Shown here: one piece after another, positions 55,301-63,162 of the stretch
Layout of the letters: every line of letters begins with the position of its first letter
Numbering within the stretch: position 1 is the stretch's first letter
DNA from: Marinirhabdus sp963799365
GTDB lineage: Bacteria > Bacteroidota > Bacteroidia > Flavobacteriales > Flavobacteriaceae
Assembly (NCBI GenBank): GCA_963799365.1
Contig: CAWCWV010000001.1
Span: forward strand, 372,001-436,000
Length of the DNA: 64,000 nt
Direction: 5' to 3'
Program-made: the position numbers and the translations under genes
Notes under the pieces: generated by a model
What the model was told of the DNA's origin: nothing
The model's input: only the letters and a program-made list of their open reading frames with translations
Database searches by the model: none

Positions 55301-55687
55301 CGCTCCAACGGCTGCGCTTCCTAGGATGGCAACCATATTATTTGTGTTTAGTTCCTGATGTTTCTGAACTACAATTTTAAGCAAAATGATAAGTGACCAA
55401 AACATAAAAAGAATAGTAAAAGCACTCGCAAAAACCGACATTAGGTTAATAGTAAGCGCAATATTGGAGGGGTCCATGGCAAAAATGGAGAAAAACGCTC
55501 CCATAATTTGATACAGCGGGGCTCCAGGCGGATGGCCTACTTCTAGGTTACTCGCAGTAGTGATATATTCTCCAGCGTCCCAAAAACTAGCAGTGGGTTC
55601 TACGGTGAGCCAATAGGTGAGCAGCGCAATGGCAAAAACAAGCCAGCCTGTTATTTTATTCCATTTGTCGAAGTTGAAACTAGACAT
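52373..55687 (-). CDS. DUF2723 membrane protein (GT117-type O-glycosyltransferase)
   Basis: 1104 residues from ATG 55687 (MSSFNFDKWNKITGWLVF); a 27-codon upstream extension to 55768 is hydrophobic but unlikely. About ten to twelve membrane helices lie in the first half and around 590-680. The DUF2723 core is WLTVEPTASFWDAGEYITTASNLEVGHPPGAPLYQIMGAFFSIFA, with DSFWYNAVEAEVYA after it. The second half is a large soluble domain (LFTIGDNDTFALWYAQ; RPIYFSGGSFGDDD) followed by TPR-like helices (MPVKDFEYYSLLEPYLLGYYEVDNKEKA). Related proteins are predicted lipid-linked-sugar O-glycosyltransferases of Bacteroidota. Co-transcribed with the deacetylase. Confidence 0.88.
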   Translation of the reverse strand: MSSFNFDKWNKITGWLVFAIALLTYWLTVEPTASFWDAGEYITTASNLEVGHPPGAPLYQIMGAFFSIFAMDPSNIALTINLMSVFASAFTILFMFWSLIILLKIVVQKHQELNTNNMVAILGSAAVGALSFTFTDSFWYNAVEAEVYASGACVLSILFYCGLRWEREMNTPRGDRWLILIAFIIGLSFGIHFMALLAIPAMGFLYYFKNYKTITLKNFLIANVVTVAILLLIFKLLLPYTMKLFSAFELFFVNSLGMPFNSGTIIAGLLFIALFYFGLRYTRKKNLGQVNTLLLCVLFIFIGFSSWLMLPIRANAGTVINENNPNNARELLAYYNREQYPETHLFYGPLFTEMYSGLDPENPYKDDKPKYEKDETTGKYIIVNQYKDAGQNLDDKHKVILPRMWSPDHNANYLEFTDGVEFTIKSGYRSESRLVEIVANFKQAFKEGKVDKDDYNDFLKTYGQFLDIKPPSLWENLAYTFEYQFGYMYWRYFMWNFAGRQDDVQGQKTDLHGNWLSGISFLDELRLGTQDNLPSDVKNNKARNTYYLLPLILGVLGVVFHFKNDMKTFWVLLVLFLFTGLALKVYLNERPFEPRERDYALVGSFYVFAMWIGFGVYALYEMLKEAIKPKLAIPIVVVATMLASPVILAYQNWDDHDRSNRYTANSMGKMYLDSCDENAILFTIGDNDTFALWYAQNIEGYRRDVRIVNTSLFATDWYIDDMKKKAFESDPIPSQLTHDKYRFGARDFLYFQESTRDTIDIKQWMNWVESDDPRTKVELESNQWANTFPSKTIRIPVDKEAVLRNGIVAQKDADKIVPYIDITLKENVLYKNRMMMLDVIANNNWERPIYFSGGSFGDDDYIWMKDYLQLEGVTYKLVPIRTPVAKGNPFDMGRIDADKMYDIVMGFDWGNSGSPDIYHDTETRRNGITYRSNLARLAEALMNEEKMDKAENILDLAMEKMPVKDFEYYSLLEPYLLGYYEVDNKEKARKLYKEVSTIYQEKLLYYSGMKIQRQFGIADEIISDMEKYRGLVDILIVMDSEEFAKPEAAKFNDYLKLFRHFYSADEGMDLDKKADKDILENDTNAINIPLDTVVQDNTNVEIEQ

Positions 55688-55877
55688 AAATGCAGTTGTT
55701 TTTTGTTGAGGCGAATTTACTAATAATATGATTACTGAAACGACTAAAAGAAGCCGAACGTACTTCATACTCCGATTTTCTACTGAAAACAGGGGGTGGA
55801 AAATAGGACTACACCCTTTTGCGAAAGAAGTTAGTCCCTAAAATTTAAATATTTCTATGTTTTTTGCTCAAAATAGT

Positions 55878-55907
55878 TTGTACAATTTAAAGATTGTATT
55901 AGATTTG
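55878..55907 (+). promoter_or_regulatory. Promoter of tRNA-Gln
   Basis: TTG at 55878-55880, a 19-base spacer and TAGATTTG at 55900-55907 match the Bacteroidetes consensus exactly; the tRNA begins 17 bases further on. Confidence 0.8.
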
Positions 55908-55924
55908 CATCCTCATTATGGTAT

Positions 55925-55997
55925 TGGCCCATGGTGTAACTGGCAACACGTCTGTTTTTGGTACAGAAGAGTCTAGGTTCGAGCCCTAGTGGGCCAA
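55925..55997 (+). tRNA. tRNA-Gln (anticodon UUG)
   Basis: A 73-base cloverleaf. Acceptor TGGCCCA pairs with TGGGCCA; the D arm is GTGTAACTGGCAACAC; the anticodon stem TCTGT/ACAGA encloses loop TTTTGGT with anticodon TTG (Gln); the T arm CTAGG-TTCGAGC-CCTAG is canonical. The discriminator base is A and no CCA is encoded. Its 3' end is duplicated at 56097. Confidence 0.95.
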
Positions 55998-56161
55998 CAA
56001 AAATCCCGATCTTGAAAAAGGTTGGGATTTTTTATTTTGAAGAAGTACGGCGAGAAGTTTATCCTGAGCTTGCGACGCAGGAGCAATGGTCGAAGGGAGC
56101 CCTAGTGGGCCAACAAAATCCCGATCTTGAAAAAGATTGGGATTTTTTATTTTGAAGAAGT
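55998..56161 (+). repeat. Duplicated tRNA-Gln 3' end with terminator hairpin
   Basis: The segment from GAGCCCTAGTGGGCCA through a hairpin (AAAATCCC / GGGATTTT) to TTTGAAGAAG occurs at 55981-56046 and again at 56097-56161 with only a few differences. Both hairpins are Rho-independent terminators. The 50 bases between copies (CGGCGAGAAGTTTATCCTGA and onward) resemble a mobile REP-like element. A duplicate of the tRNA 3' end, which includes only the last 19 tRNA bases, looks like an attachment-site remnant, but no integrase is near. Confidence 0.7.
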
Positions 56162-56234
56162 TTCATGGAGCAAGATTAATTGCCCACGTGACCGTGGGTG
56201 CGTTGCAAAAGAAAAAGTGTACCTTTTTCTGAAC

Positions 56235-56661
56235 ACTTTTTCTTTTGTAATGCGTCCCCCTGATGGTCTTGAAAGGTTTCCCACTTTTAAATCTAAGTGA
56301 CCGTGGGTGGCCAGCGCCAAAAAGTTGTCTTTGTTGCTTCCCAAGTTTTTGGCACTGGTCGCTCCCCATTTTATTGCGATGGATCTTTTTTGACTTTTTC
56401 TTTTGTAATGCGTCCCCCTGATGGTCTTGAAAGGTTTCCCACTTTCAAATCTAAGTGACCGTGGGTGGCCAGCGCCAAAAAGTTGTCTTTGTTGCTTCCC
56501 AAGTTTTTGGCACTGGTCGCTCCCCATTTTATTGCGATGGATCTTTTTTGACTTTTTCTTTTGTAATGCGTCCCCCTGATGGTCTTGAAAGGTTTCCCAC
56601 TTTCAAATCTAAGTGACCGTGGGTGCCAGCGCCAAAAAGTTGCCTTTGTCGCTTTCCAGGG
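56235..56661. repeat. 158-bp tandem repeat, about 2.7 copies
   Basis: Copies begin at 56235, 56393 and 56551 (period 158), the last ending near 56661. Each contains CTTTTGTAATGCGTCCCCCT, GGTTTCCCACTTTCAAATC, GTGACCGTGGGTGGCCAGCG, and AAAAAGTTGTCTTTGTTGCT. Copies are nearly identical, so the expansion is recent. 158 is not a multiple of three and the minus-strand open frames through it shift between copies, so it does not look coding. The region from 55998 to 56754 holds no convincing gene. Confidence 0.85.
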
Positions 56662-56754
56662 TTTCTTTTTTAAACCACTCAAGAATTTAACACCTCCCTA
56701 ACACCACCGATCGCTATTTTGCTGAAATTCGCTCAAAAATTAAATGCTCTTTAA

Positions 56755-57324
56755 ATGAATATTTCAACACTATTATATGCTGGTATTTTTCTGTGTGCTT
56801 CGCTTTGTTGTCCGCCAGAAGATGATGGATTATTATATTTTGATACCGAAGTTGCTGATGTAGCTTCAGTTCGAAATAATACAACCTTGTATACCGTTGG
56901 AGACACACTTTGGGTTCAGGTTTCAGTACCAAAAATTGTTACTAGTGATGGCGAAACATCCAATATTTCAGAACTCGCTGGAAATGCTCAATTCGCGTAC
57001 GTAAACTTCAGTGTTTTTGAAACAAACGATTTTGACAATCCAAGTCCGATACTTTTTTCTGAAAACGAACTAGTTGCCCAGCTAGGGAATATTTCAGTAA
57101 CAAACCAATACATAGGAGCTACTGCTTTGTTGCAAACTAATTCCTTTGAGTGCGTTTTCGGATTAGTATTGAAAGAACCAGGCACTTATTTTATTACTGG
57201 AGATGAATATCGAGATGGAAAACTCACAGTTTCGTTAGACACCAGCAATTCAGTTATTGTTACTTTAACTTCAAATATTATAAATGCAACTCTCGAAAAT
57301 AGATATGAGTTTGTAGTGAAGTAA
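56755..57324 (+). CDS. Small lipoprotein, hypothetical
   Basis: 189 residues with a signal peptide (MNISTLLYAGIFLCASLCC); ASLC fits a lipobox, with a second Cys after it and PPEDDG next. The mature chain is beta-rich with immunoglobulin-like strands (TLYTVGDTLWVQVSVPKIV; SFECVFGLVLKEPGTYFITGDEYRDGKLTVSLD), a GDTLW motif often seen in Bacteroidota lipoproteins. No family or partner can be named. Isolated between the tandem repeat and a convergent kinase gene. Confidence 0.75.
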   Translation: MNISTLLYAGIFLCASLCCPPEDDGLLYFDTEVADVASVRNNTTLYTVGDTLWVQVSVPKIVTSDGETSNISELAGNAQFAYVNFSVFETNDFDNPSPILFSENELVAQLGNISVTNQYIGATALLQTNSFECVFGLVLKEPGTYFITGDEYRDGKLTVSLDTSNSVIVTLTSNIINATLENRYEFVVK

Positions 57325-57343
57325 ATTAAGTTTTTTTTAAAAC

Positions 57344-59260
57344 TTATGGTAACTGTAAGCTCACCTTTGTTCCATTTCCATCACTAAAAATTTCCAAAGA
57401 AGCATTAATCTTCTTGGCCCGCGATTCCATATTATACAAGCCATGGCTTCCAGATGTTACGGCTTTAATATCATATCCACTGCCATTATCAATAATCTCA
57501 ACTACGGTTTGCGATGCGACTTCTATGTTTATTTCAATATTTGTGGGGTGCGCATGTTTTACGGAATTATTAACAGCTTCCTGGATAATCCTGTAGATAT
57601 TGATGGTCTCATCTGGTCCAAGTAGCTCTGTTTTATTACCAGTTTTGTTTACTTCAACAGGGATGCTAGTGGTGTTGGAAACTTTATGTGCTAAATAACG
57701 AATTCGCTCTGTAAGATCTTCCCAAGAAACAGTGCCCTTATTCATTACCCAAATTGTATCTCTTAAATCAGTGATGGCTTCCTGGCTAAATTCTGAAAGG
57801 TTCTCTAGCTTTTCCTGGGTTACCGCTATCGAATTTTTTGGCAAGCCTAGTCCAATATTTTGAGCTGCGCTGGATAAATAGGTAAGTTGCGATCCAATGT
57901 TATCATGGAGTTCTTTAGAGATACGTAACCTTTGCTCCTCTAGTTTGTTCGCAGTTTCTACTTTATGTAATGCCTCCTTAAGTTCTTGTTCTTGTTTTTG
58001 GTTTTTTATTTTAAATTTTTGCTGGCGATACACCAAGAAACCAATAAGAGCCAACAATAAAGCGCCACCTCCAAGAACAGCGATCCATAAACGTTGAGAA
58101 TCTAATTGCGCATCTTGCAGTTGGAGTTGTTGCTCCTTTTCCTTTGTTCTGAACTCAGTTTCCTTTTCCTGAATTAACTCCAAATTCTTTATACTTTGCA
58201 AACTATCAACTGCTTCGGTATAACGAAAATGAATATCGTCTGCCTCTTGCGGTCTACCCAATTGTAATAAAGTTGTTGATTTGAAATATAAAAACTGCCT
58301 GTTTCTAAGATCTGTTAGTTTATGAACTGCAGAAATGCTATCCCCTATTTCCACAAACTTCATTGCCTCGTTTGGCAGCGAAAGTTGATTATTGGAATAG
58401 ATAATCCCATTGAGGGCTTCAATAATTTTATAAGGCTCTAAGTTTGCCGCTATCGCCATTTCGTAAGCTTTATTATATGCTTCCAAGCCCTTTATAAAAT
58501 TGTCCTGACGTGTATAAATGGAACCAATGCATATTTGATTTCCAGCAGCAGCATACGCATCATTGCTAAGCTCTGCTTCTTGCAAACCTAGCTGAAAAGT
58601 CTCAAGGGCTTTTTCATATTTTTCGCGTTCCATATAGCAAATCCCAAGATTCCAATAGGTGTGTGCTTTAAAGTTATTTTCTAATTGTTCTTGATGAACC
58701 AAAGATGTTTTTAGATAAGAAATGGCTTGCTCATAGCGCTCCATATTTAATAATGAAGAACCAATATTATTATTCGCAGAAGCTAACATTCGCTTGTTTT
58801 CTGGAACCAAGGTTTTTACTACTGAAAGATATTCAAGAAGCACAACAACACTTTTTGCATACTCAGATTTTGAAGAAAACGCATTGCCCTTATAATTAAG
58901 CATGTCTGCCAGGATGGTAGTCAACTCATTTGCTTTGGCTATTGGAATAAGTGAATCTATATAGCGTATTGCTGCATCATAATTCCCTTCACCATATAGT
59001 TTAATAGCATTGTTGTGTGCCAATTTTAGCTCGGTTTCTTTGTCTTGTATACTACGCGCATACGCTAAACCTTCCTTTAGATATTTTTTAAACAATATAG
59101 AATCACTTTTGCGATAAGCACTTACAATAGATTTATAAGCTGTTGCCTTTGCTTCAGGATCTTTGGAAGTATTAATTACTTGTTGGAGACTATCTATGTT
59201 TTGCCCATAAAATTGTGCGCACAGGAAGAAAAACAATACATAAAAAAACAATTGTTTCAT
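57344..59260 (-). CDS. TPR-containing sensor histidine kinase (NarL/LuxR-type)
   Basis: 638 residues: signal peptide (MKQLFFYVLFFFLCAQFYGQ), a periplasmic stretch of about six TPR repeats (60-370, e.g. FKAHTYWNLGICYMEREKYEKALETFQLGLQEAEL), one membrane helix (about 390-410, WIAVLGGGALLLALIGFLVYRQQ), a coiled coil, HisKA_3 with phospho-acceptor His in ISKELHDNIGSQLTYLSSAAQN, and HATPase_c (IIDNGSGYD; GSHGLYNMESRAKKINASLEIFSDGNGTKVSLQLP). Such kinases usually pair with a LuxR-type regulator, but none is adjacent here, so it is an orphan within the window. TPR domains suggest it senses peptides or proteins in the periplasm. Confidence 0.92.
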   Translation of the reverse strand: MKQLFFYVLFFFLCAQFYGQNIDSLQQVINTSKDPEAKATAYKSIVSAYRKSDSILFKKYLKEGLAYARSIQDKETELKLAHNNAIKLYGEGNYDAAIRYIDSLIPIAKANELTTILADMLNYKGNAFSSKSEYAKSVVVLLEYLSVVKTLVPENKRMLASANNNIGSSLLNMERYEQAISYLKTSLVHQEQLENNFKAHTYWNLGICYMEREKYEKALETFQLGLQEAELSNDAYAAAGNQICIGSIYTRQDNFIKGLEAYNKAYEMAIAANLEPYKIIEALNGIIYSNNQLSLPNEAMKFVEIGDSISAVHKLTDLRNRQFLYFKSTTLLQLGRPQEADDIHFRYTEAVDSLQSIKNLELIQEKETEFRTKEKEQQLQLQDAQLDSQRLWIAVLGGGALLLALIGFLVYRQQKFKIKNQKQEQELKEALHKVETANKLEEQRLRISKELHDNIGSQLTYLSSAAQNIGLGLPKNSIAVTQEKLENLSEFSQEAITDLRDTIWVMNKGTVSWEDLTERIRYLAHKVSNTTSIPVEVNKTGNKTELLGPDETINIYRIIQEAVNNSVKHAHPTNIEINIEVASQTVVEIIDNGSGYDIKAVTSGSHGLYNMESRAKKINASLEIFSDGNGTKVSLQLP

Positions 59261-59533
59261 GGGGCTTTGTTTTAGTCAAAGTTAAAATACTTTACCATAA
59301 TTGCAAGTAAAATATAGCTTTCAACCTCAAAACTGGCATACTCTTGTAAAATAACCAGAAAATCTAGTTCCTTCCCCCAGCGGTTGCTAAAGTTTAATAA
59401 TATAAATTCCGCTATTCGGGGGAAGGTGGATTTCGGTTTGAATGTATCATGAAATAAATGATTATAAACCCGAAATTCGGAAGGGGGAATTAAGTAACCT
59501 AAGATAAAATAGAAGTTTGAATTTTTTCAAAAT
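59261..59533. repeat. Intergenic region with GC-rich inverted repeat
   Basis: CCTTCCCCC (59370-59378) faces GGGGGAAGG (59418-59426), and CGAAATTCGGAAGGGGGA follows at 59471-59488. It is the same family as in 49442-49614. No gene is visible. Confidence 0.5.
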
Positions 59534-60775
59534 TTATCTGGTAGTATCTTCCAAATCCACCACTTTCGCCAATGTCTTTACCAATCGGTCATGATTTTTT
59601 ACAAACGGATTGTTCTCATCCCAAACATAGCCAGCCAAAACCGAACAAATTTGACTTTTTATCTCAGGATTATCTGTAGATCTAAAGAATATTTTCTGAA
59701 GATTTCCTGTGTACCATTCCTTCACATAGGTTGAAAATACCGTAACCCCGCTGGAAATGTAGTCTTCATATTCGGTTTGCCAATCTATGGTTTCACCTTT
59801 GGTTTGTCTGGCAGCTAGTTTGGCGGCAAGCAATCCACTTTCGGTAGCAAATGTAACACCAGATGAAAAAACAGGGTCTAAAAATTCGGCACTGTTTCCT
59901 GTGAGTGCAAATCCTTTTCCGTAGAATTGCGTTACAGATGTTGCGACATTTGTAAGCGTAACGGGTTCAAATTCGAATGGGCAATGTTTAAAACGTTCGT
60001 AATAGTGCTTGGAGAGTTGCATCATTTGGCGCAATTTTTCTTCCTGAGTGCCTTTAAAAGAATCTAAATACGCTGTCTCACCAACATAGCCTATGCTACA
60101 CATTCCGTTGGAAAAAGGAATGACCCAAAGCCAGGTTTTGGTGTTAATAACATCAAAAGTTATGAGTGTTGCATCACTTTCCTCTGAACGATGGATATCT
60201 TGAACATGTGTAAAAATGGAAGAATGTTCAGGGATACGGGGTAGTGCATCCAATTTCAATAAGCGTGGCAACACCCTGCCATGCCCACTGGCGTCTATAA
60301 TAAAGTTGGCTTCAATTTTGGAAAGATTTCCATCAACATCTTTTACTTCAGTAGTGGAACTCCCATCTTCAGCAAAAGTGACACTAGTGACTTCAGTTTC
60401 GAATGAAATTGGAACACCCCTTTTTTGTAATTCGTCCGTTAAAGTTTTATCAAAATGATCTCTGGGAACCTGCCAAGTCCAATTCCAACCCTGCGTAAAT
60501 TTTTCAGCAAAATCGAAATGACACACTTGATCATCTTTCAAAAACCGGGCGCCGTGTTTAATTTCGTAGCCCTGCTGGTTCAAACAATCCAGAAGACCTA
60601 CTTCTTCAAAATGGTCCATACAGCGGGGTAACAAACTTTCGCCAATCACAAAACGCGGGAATTTGTTTTTTTCAACCATCTGTATGCTAAGCCCCTGTTG
60701 CTGTAAATGCGCTGCGGCAACACAGCCGGAAGGTCCAGCGCCAATTATTAGAACATCAAGTTTTGGGGTATGCAT
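59534..60775 (-). CDS. FAD-dependent halogenase-like oxidoreductase
   Basis: 413 residues from ATG 60775 (MHTPKLDVLIIGAGPSGC); a TTG at 60787 would add four. The FAD fold begins with IIGAGPSGCVAAAHL (GxGxxG). W215-L-W-V-I-P220 matches the WxWxIP signature of flavin-dependent halogenases, and a Lys in EIK73HGARF stands where the catalytic Lys is expected. FIDPVFSSG-type FAD contacts (EFLDPVFSSGVTFATESG) are also present. Related enzymes chlorinate phenols; others in pigment clusters are called monooxygenases. Divergent from the ammonia-lyase gene by 81 bases, so it belongs to the pigment cluster. Halogenation is inferred from the motif. Confidence 0.85.
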   Translation of the reverse strand: MHTPKLDVLIIGAGPSGCVAAAHLQQQGLSIQMVEKNKFPRFVIGESLLPRCMDHFEEVGLLDCLNQQGYEIKHGARFLKDDQVCHFDFAEKFTQGWNWTWQVPRDHFDKTLTDELQKRGVPISFETEVTSVTFAEDGSSTTEVKDVDGNLSKIEANFIIDASGHGRVLPRLLKLDALPRIPEHSSIFTHVQDIHRSEESDATLITFDVINTKTWLWVIPFSNGMCSIGYVGETAYLDSFKGTQEEKLRQMMQLSKHYYERFKHCPFEFEPVTLTNVATSVTQFYGKGFALTGNSAEFLDPVFSSGVTFATESGLLAAKLAARQTKGETIDWQTEYEDYISSGVTVFSTYVKEWYTGNLQKIFFRSTDNPEIKSQICSVLAGYVWDENNPFVKNHDRLVKTLAKVVDLEDTTR

Positions 60776-60856
60776 ATTTTGTGGCAACTATATATATTGT
60801 TACTTTGCAAGTCTAGTTCAACAAAACAAATCTAATAAAAAAGTAGACGCCAAGGT

Positions 60857-62383
60857 ATGATTACATTGAAAGGGACATTGGGGATTGAAGATTTCAAAAA
60901 AATTGTACTTCACAACGAGCAAATTTCGGTGGCCGATGAGGTGCTTCAAAAAGTTAAAGATAGCTTTCAGTTTTTGAAAAAGTTTTCAGCAAACAAGATT
61001 ATTTACGGTGTCAATACAGGTTTTGGCCCCATGGCACAGTATAAAATTAAAGATGAGCAGCGCATTCAATTGCAGTATAATTTAATTAGAAGTCATGCAA
61101 CAGGGGCAGGAAACCCCATTGATAAAAAAAGTATAAAAGCTTCCATGCTTGCTAGACTAAATACGCTTAGTTTAGGACATAGCGGAGTGCATCCTTCGGC
61201 CATCACTTTGATGACAAAGTTAATTAATACCGACATTTTACCAGTAATTTATGAACACGGCGGTGTTGGTGCCAGTGGCGATTTGGTGCAATTGGCGCAT
61301 ATGGCTTTGGTGCTTATTGGCGAAGGTGAAGTATATTATAAAAACGAAATAATACCAACAGCAGAAGTTTTTAAAGCTGAAAATTTACAGCCTATTTCTG
61401 TAGAATTACGCGAAGGACTGGCACTGATGAACGGTACTTCGGTCATGAGCGGGATTGGGATGGTGAATTCAATTCAGACTCGTAATTTACTGAACTGGAT
61501 GGTGAAAGTTTCGGCAGCCATTAATGAAATTGTAGAAGCGTACGACGACCACTTATCCTTAGAACTGAATCATTCCAAAAAACATAGAGGGCAACGCAAA
61601 ATAGCTAAGAAAATGCGCGCGCATTTAAGCGATAGTCAATTAACCCGCAAACGCGAACATCATCTCTATAACGGTTTGCAAACAGGCGATGTTTTTGAAG
61701 AAAAAGTACAGGAATATTACTCGTTGCGCTGTGTGCCACAAATTTTAGGACCCGTATTAGACACCTTAAATGTTGTGGAGAAAATTTTGGTAGCAGAAGT
61801 AAATTCGGCCAATGACAATCCGATTATCGATTTAGAAACGAAACAAGTCTATCACGGCGGAAATTTTCACGGAGATTATGTTTCCCTCGAAATGGACAAG
61901 CTAAAAATTGTTGTCACTAAAATGACCATGCTCGCTGAAAGACAGCTTAACTACCTCCTTAACTCAAAACTGAATGATATTCTCCCGCCCTTTGTAAATC
62001 TGGGAACACTTGGTTTAAATTTTGGAATGCAGGGCGCACAATTTACAGCAACTTCGACTACTGCTGAAAGTCAGATGCTAAGCAACCCTATGTATGTGCA
62101 TAGCATCCCCAACAATAACGACAATCAGGATATTGTAAGTATGGGGGCCAATGCAGCATTAATTACCCAAAAAGTGATTGAAAATGGATATCAAGTGATG
62201 GCGATAGAAGTATTGACCATTGTTCAGGCCATTGAGTATTTACAGGTGCAGGATAAAGTGTCTTCACAAACAAAAGCAATGTATGACGCGGTACGAAGTA
62301 TAATTCCTTCATTCAAAGAAGACGAAATTTTATATCCACACATTACCAAAATAAAAGAAATGGTTTTAAAAGCTTCAATTTAA
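60857..62383 (+). CDS. Aromatic amino-acid ammonia-lyase (HAL/PAL/TAL family)
   Basis: 508 residues. Removes ammonia from an aromatic amino acid using a self-made MIO cofactor, formed from A139-S140-G141 in GGVGASGDLVQLAH. Catalytic Tyr is Y50 in IIYGVNTGFGPM. The substrate-selectivity pair is S79-H80 in LIRSHATGAGNP, as in histidine lyases, whereas known tyrosine lyases often have HL/HQ. In flexirubin clusters of flavobacteria the enzyme of this place supplies 4-coumarate from tyrosine, so a tyrosine lyase is my favoured function. The next gene begins two bases after the stop, so an operon with FabG is certain. Confidence 0.93.
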   Translation: MITLKGTLGIEDFKKIVLHNEQISVADEVLQKVKDSFQFLKKFSANKIIYGVNTGFGPMAQYKIKDEQRIQLQYNLIRSHATGAGNPIDKKSIKASMLARLNTLSLGHSGVHPSAITLMTKLINTDILPVIYEHGGVGASGDLVQLAHMALVLIGEGEVYYKNEIIPTAEVFKAENLQPISVELREGLALMNGTSVMSGIGMVNSIQTRNLLNWMVKVSAAINEIVEAYDDHLSLELNHSKKHRGQRKIAKKMRAHLSDSQLTRKREHHLYNGLQTGDVFEEKVQEYYSLRCVPQILGPVLDTLNVVEKILVAEVNSANDNPIIDLETKQVYHGGNFHGDYVSLEMDKLKIVVTKMTMLAERQLNYLLNSKLNDILPPFVNLGTLGLNFGMQGAQFTATSTTAESQMLSNPMYVHSIPNNNDNQDIVSMGANAALITQKVIENGYQVMAIEVLTIVQAIEYLQVQDKVSSQTKAMYDAVRSIIPSFKEDEILYPHITKIKEMVLKASI

Positions 62384-62384
62384 T

Positions 62385-63116
62385 ATGAAATACGCACTCG
62401 TCACTGGAGGTTCCAGAGGTATTGGCCGGGCTATTTGTTTACAATTAGCAAAGGATTTAGGGTATCATGTGCTTATAAATTTCCTTCAGAATGAAAAAGC
62501 AGCTATAGAAACACTTTCCGAAATTGAAGTAGCTGGAGGAACAGGCGAAGTATTAAAATTTGATGTATCTAATGCCGAAGAAACCACAAAAGCTTTGCAG
62601 ACCTGGCAGGAAAACAACAAAGAGGCTGTTATTGAAGTTCTTATAAATAACGCAGGCATCACAAAAGACGGACTCTTTATGTGGATGAAAGAGGAGGACT
62701 GGAAAACTGTACTAGACACCAATCTTAATGGCTTTTTTAACGTAACAAAATTGTTGCTACAACCTATGTTACTCAACCGTTTTGGACGTATTATTAATGT
62801 GGTGTCGCTTTCAGGTTTAAAAGGTACGGCGGGGCAAGTAAATTATTCAGCAGCAAAAGGAGCAATTATCTCAGCTACCAAATCTCTGGCGCAAGAAGTT
62901 GCAAAACGAAATGTAACAGTAAATGCGGTGGCGCCAGGTTTTATCACAACAGATATGACTGAAGATTTGGACGAAACAGCACTCAAAAAATTAGTCCCCC
63001 TAAACCGTTTTGGAAAACCTGAAGAGGTGGCACATCTCGTTTCTTTTTTGGCTTCTAAAAAAGCATCTTACATTACAGGTGAAGTGGTGAACATCAATGG
63101 CGGTATTTACAGTTAA
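62385..63116 (+). CDS. fabG: 3-oxoacyl-ACP reductase (FabG/SDR)
   Basis: 243 residues, a short-chain dehydrogenase/reductase. NADP-binding motif TGGSRGIGRAI, NNAG in LINNAGITKDG, catalytic S-Y-K: VSLSGLKG, QVNYSAAKGA, and the C-terminal SFLASKKASYITGEVVNINGG. It reduces the beta-keto group during polyene or fatty-acid elongation. As it is locked to the ammonia-lyase gene (two bases) and followed by an acyltransferase, it should serve the pigment pathway rather than housekeeping fatty-acid synthesis. Confidence 0.94.
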   Translation: MKYALVTGGSRGIGRAICLQLAKDLGYHVLINFLQNEKAAIETLSEIEVAGGTGEVLKFDVSNAEETTKALQTWQENNKEAVIEVLINNAGITKDGLFMWMKEEDWKTVLDTNLNGFFNVTKLLLQPMLLNRFGRIINVVSLSGLKGTAGQVNYSAAKGAIISATKSLAQEVAKRNVTVNAVAPGFITTDMTEDLDETALKKLVPLNRFGKPEEVAHLVSFLASKKASYITGEVVNINGGIYS

Positions 63117-63162
63117 ATCTTCAAAATTCCTGTAAATTTGCCAGCAAAAGAAGCACTTCGGT

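Noticed and set aside
56147..56682. Minus-strand open frames through the tandem repeat (103-126 residues, GHLDLKVGNLSR and similar).
   Set aside because: The 158-base period shifts the frame in each copy, the chains contain no known domain, and no promoter or start context is seen. They follow from the repeat being free of stops in two frames.
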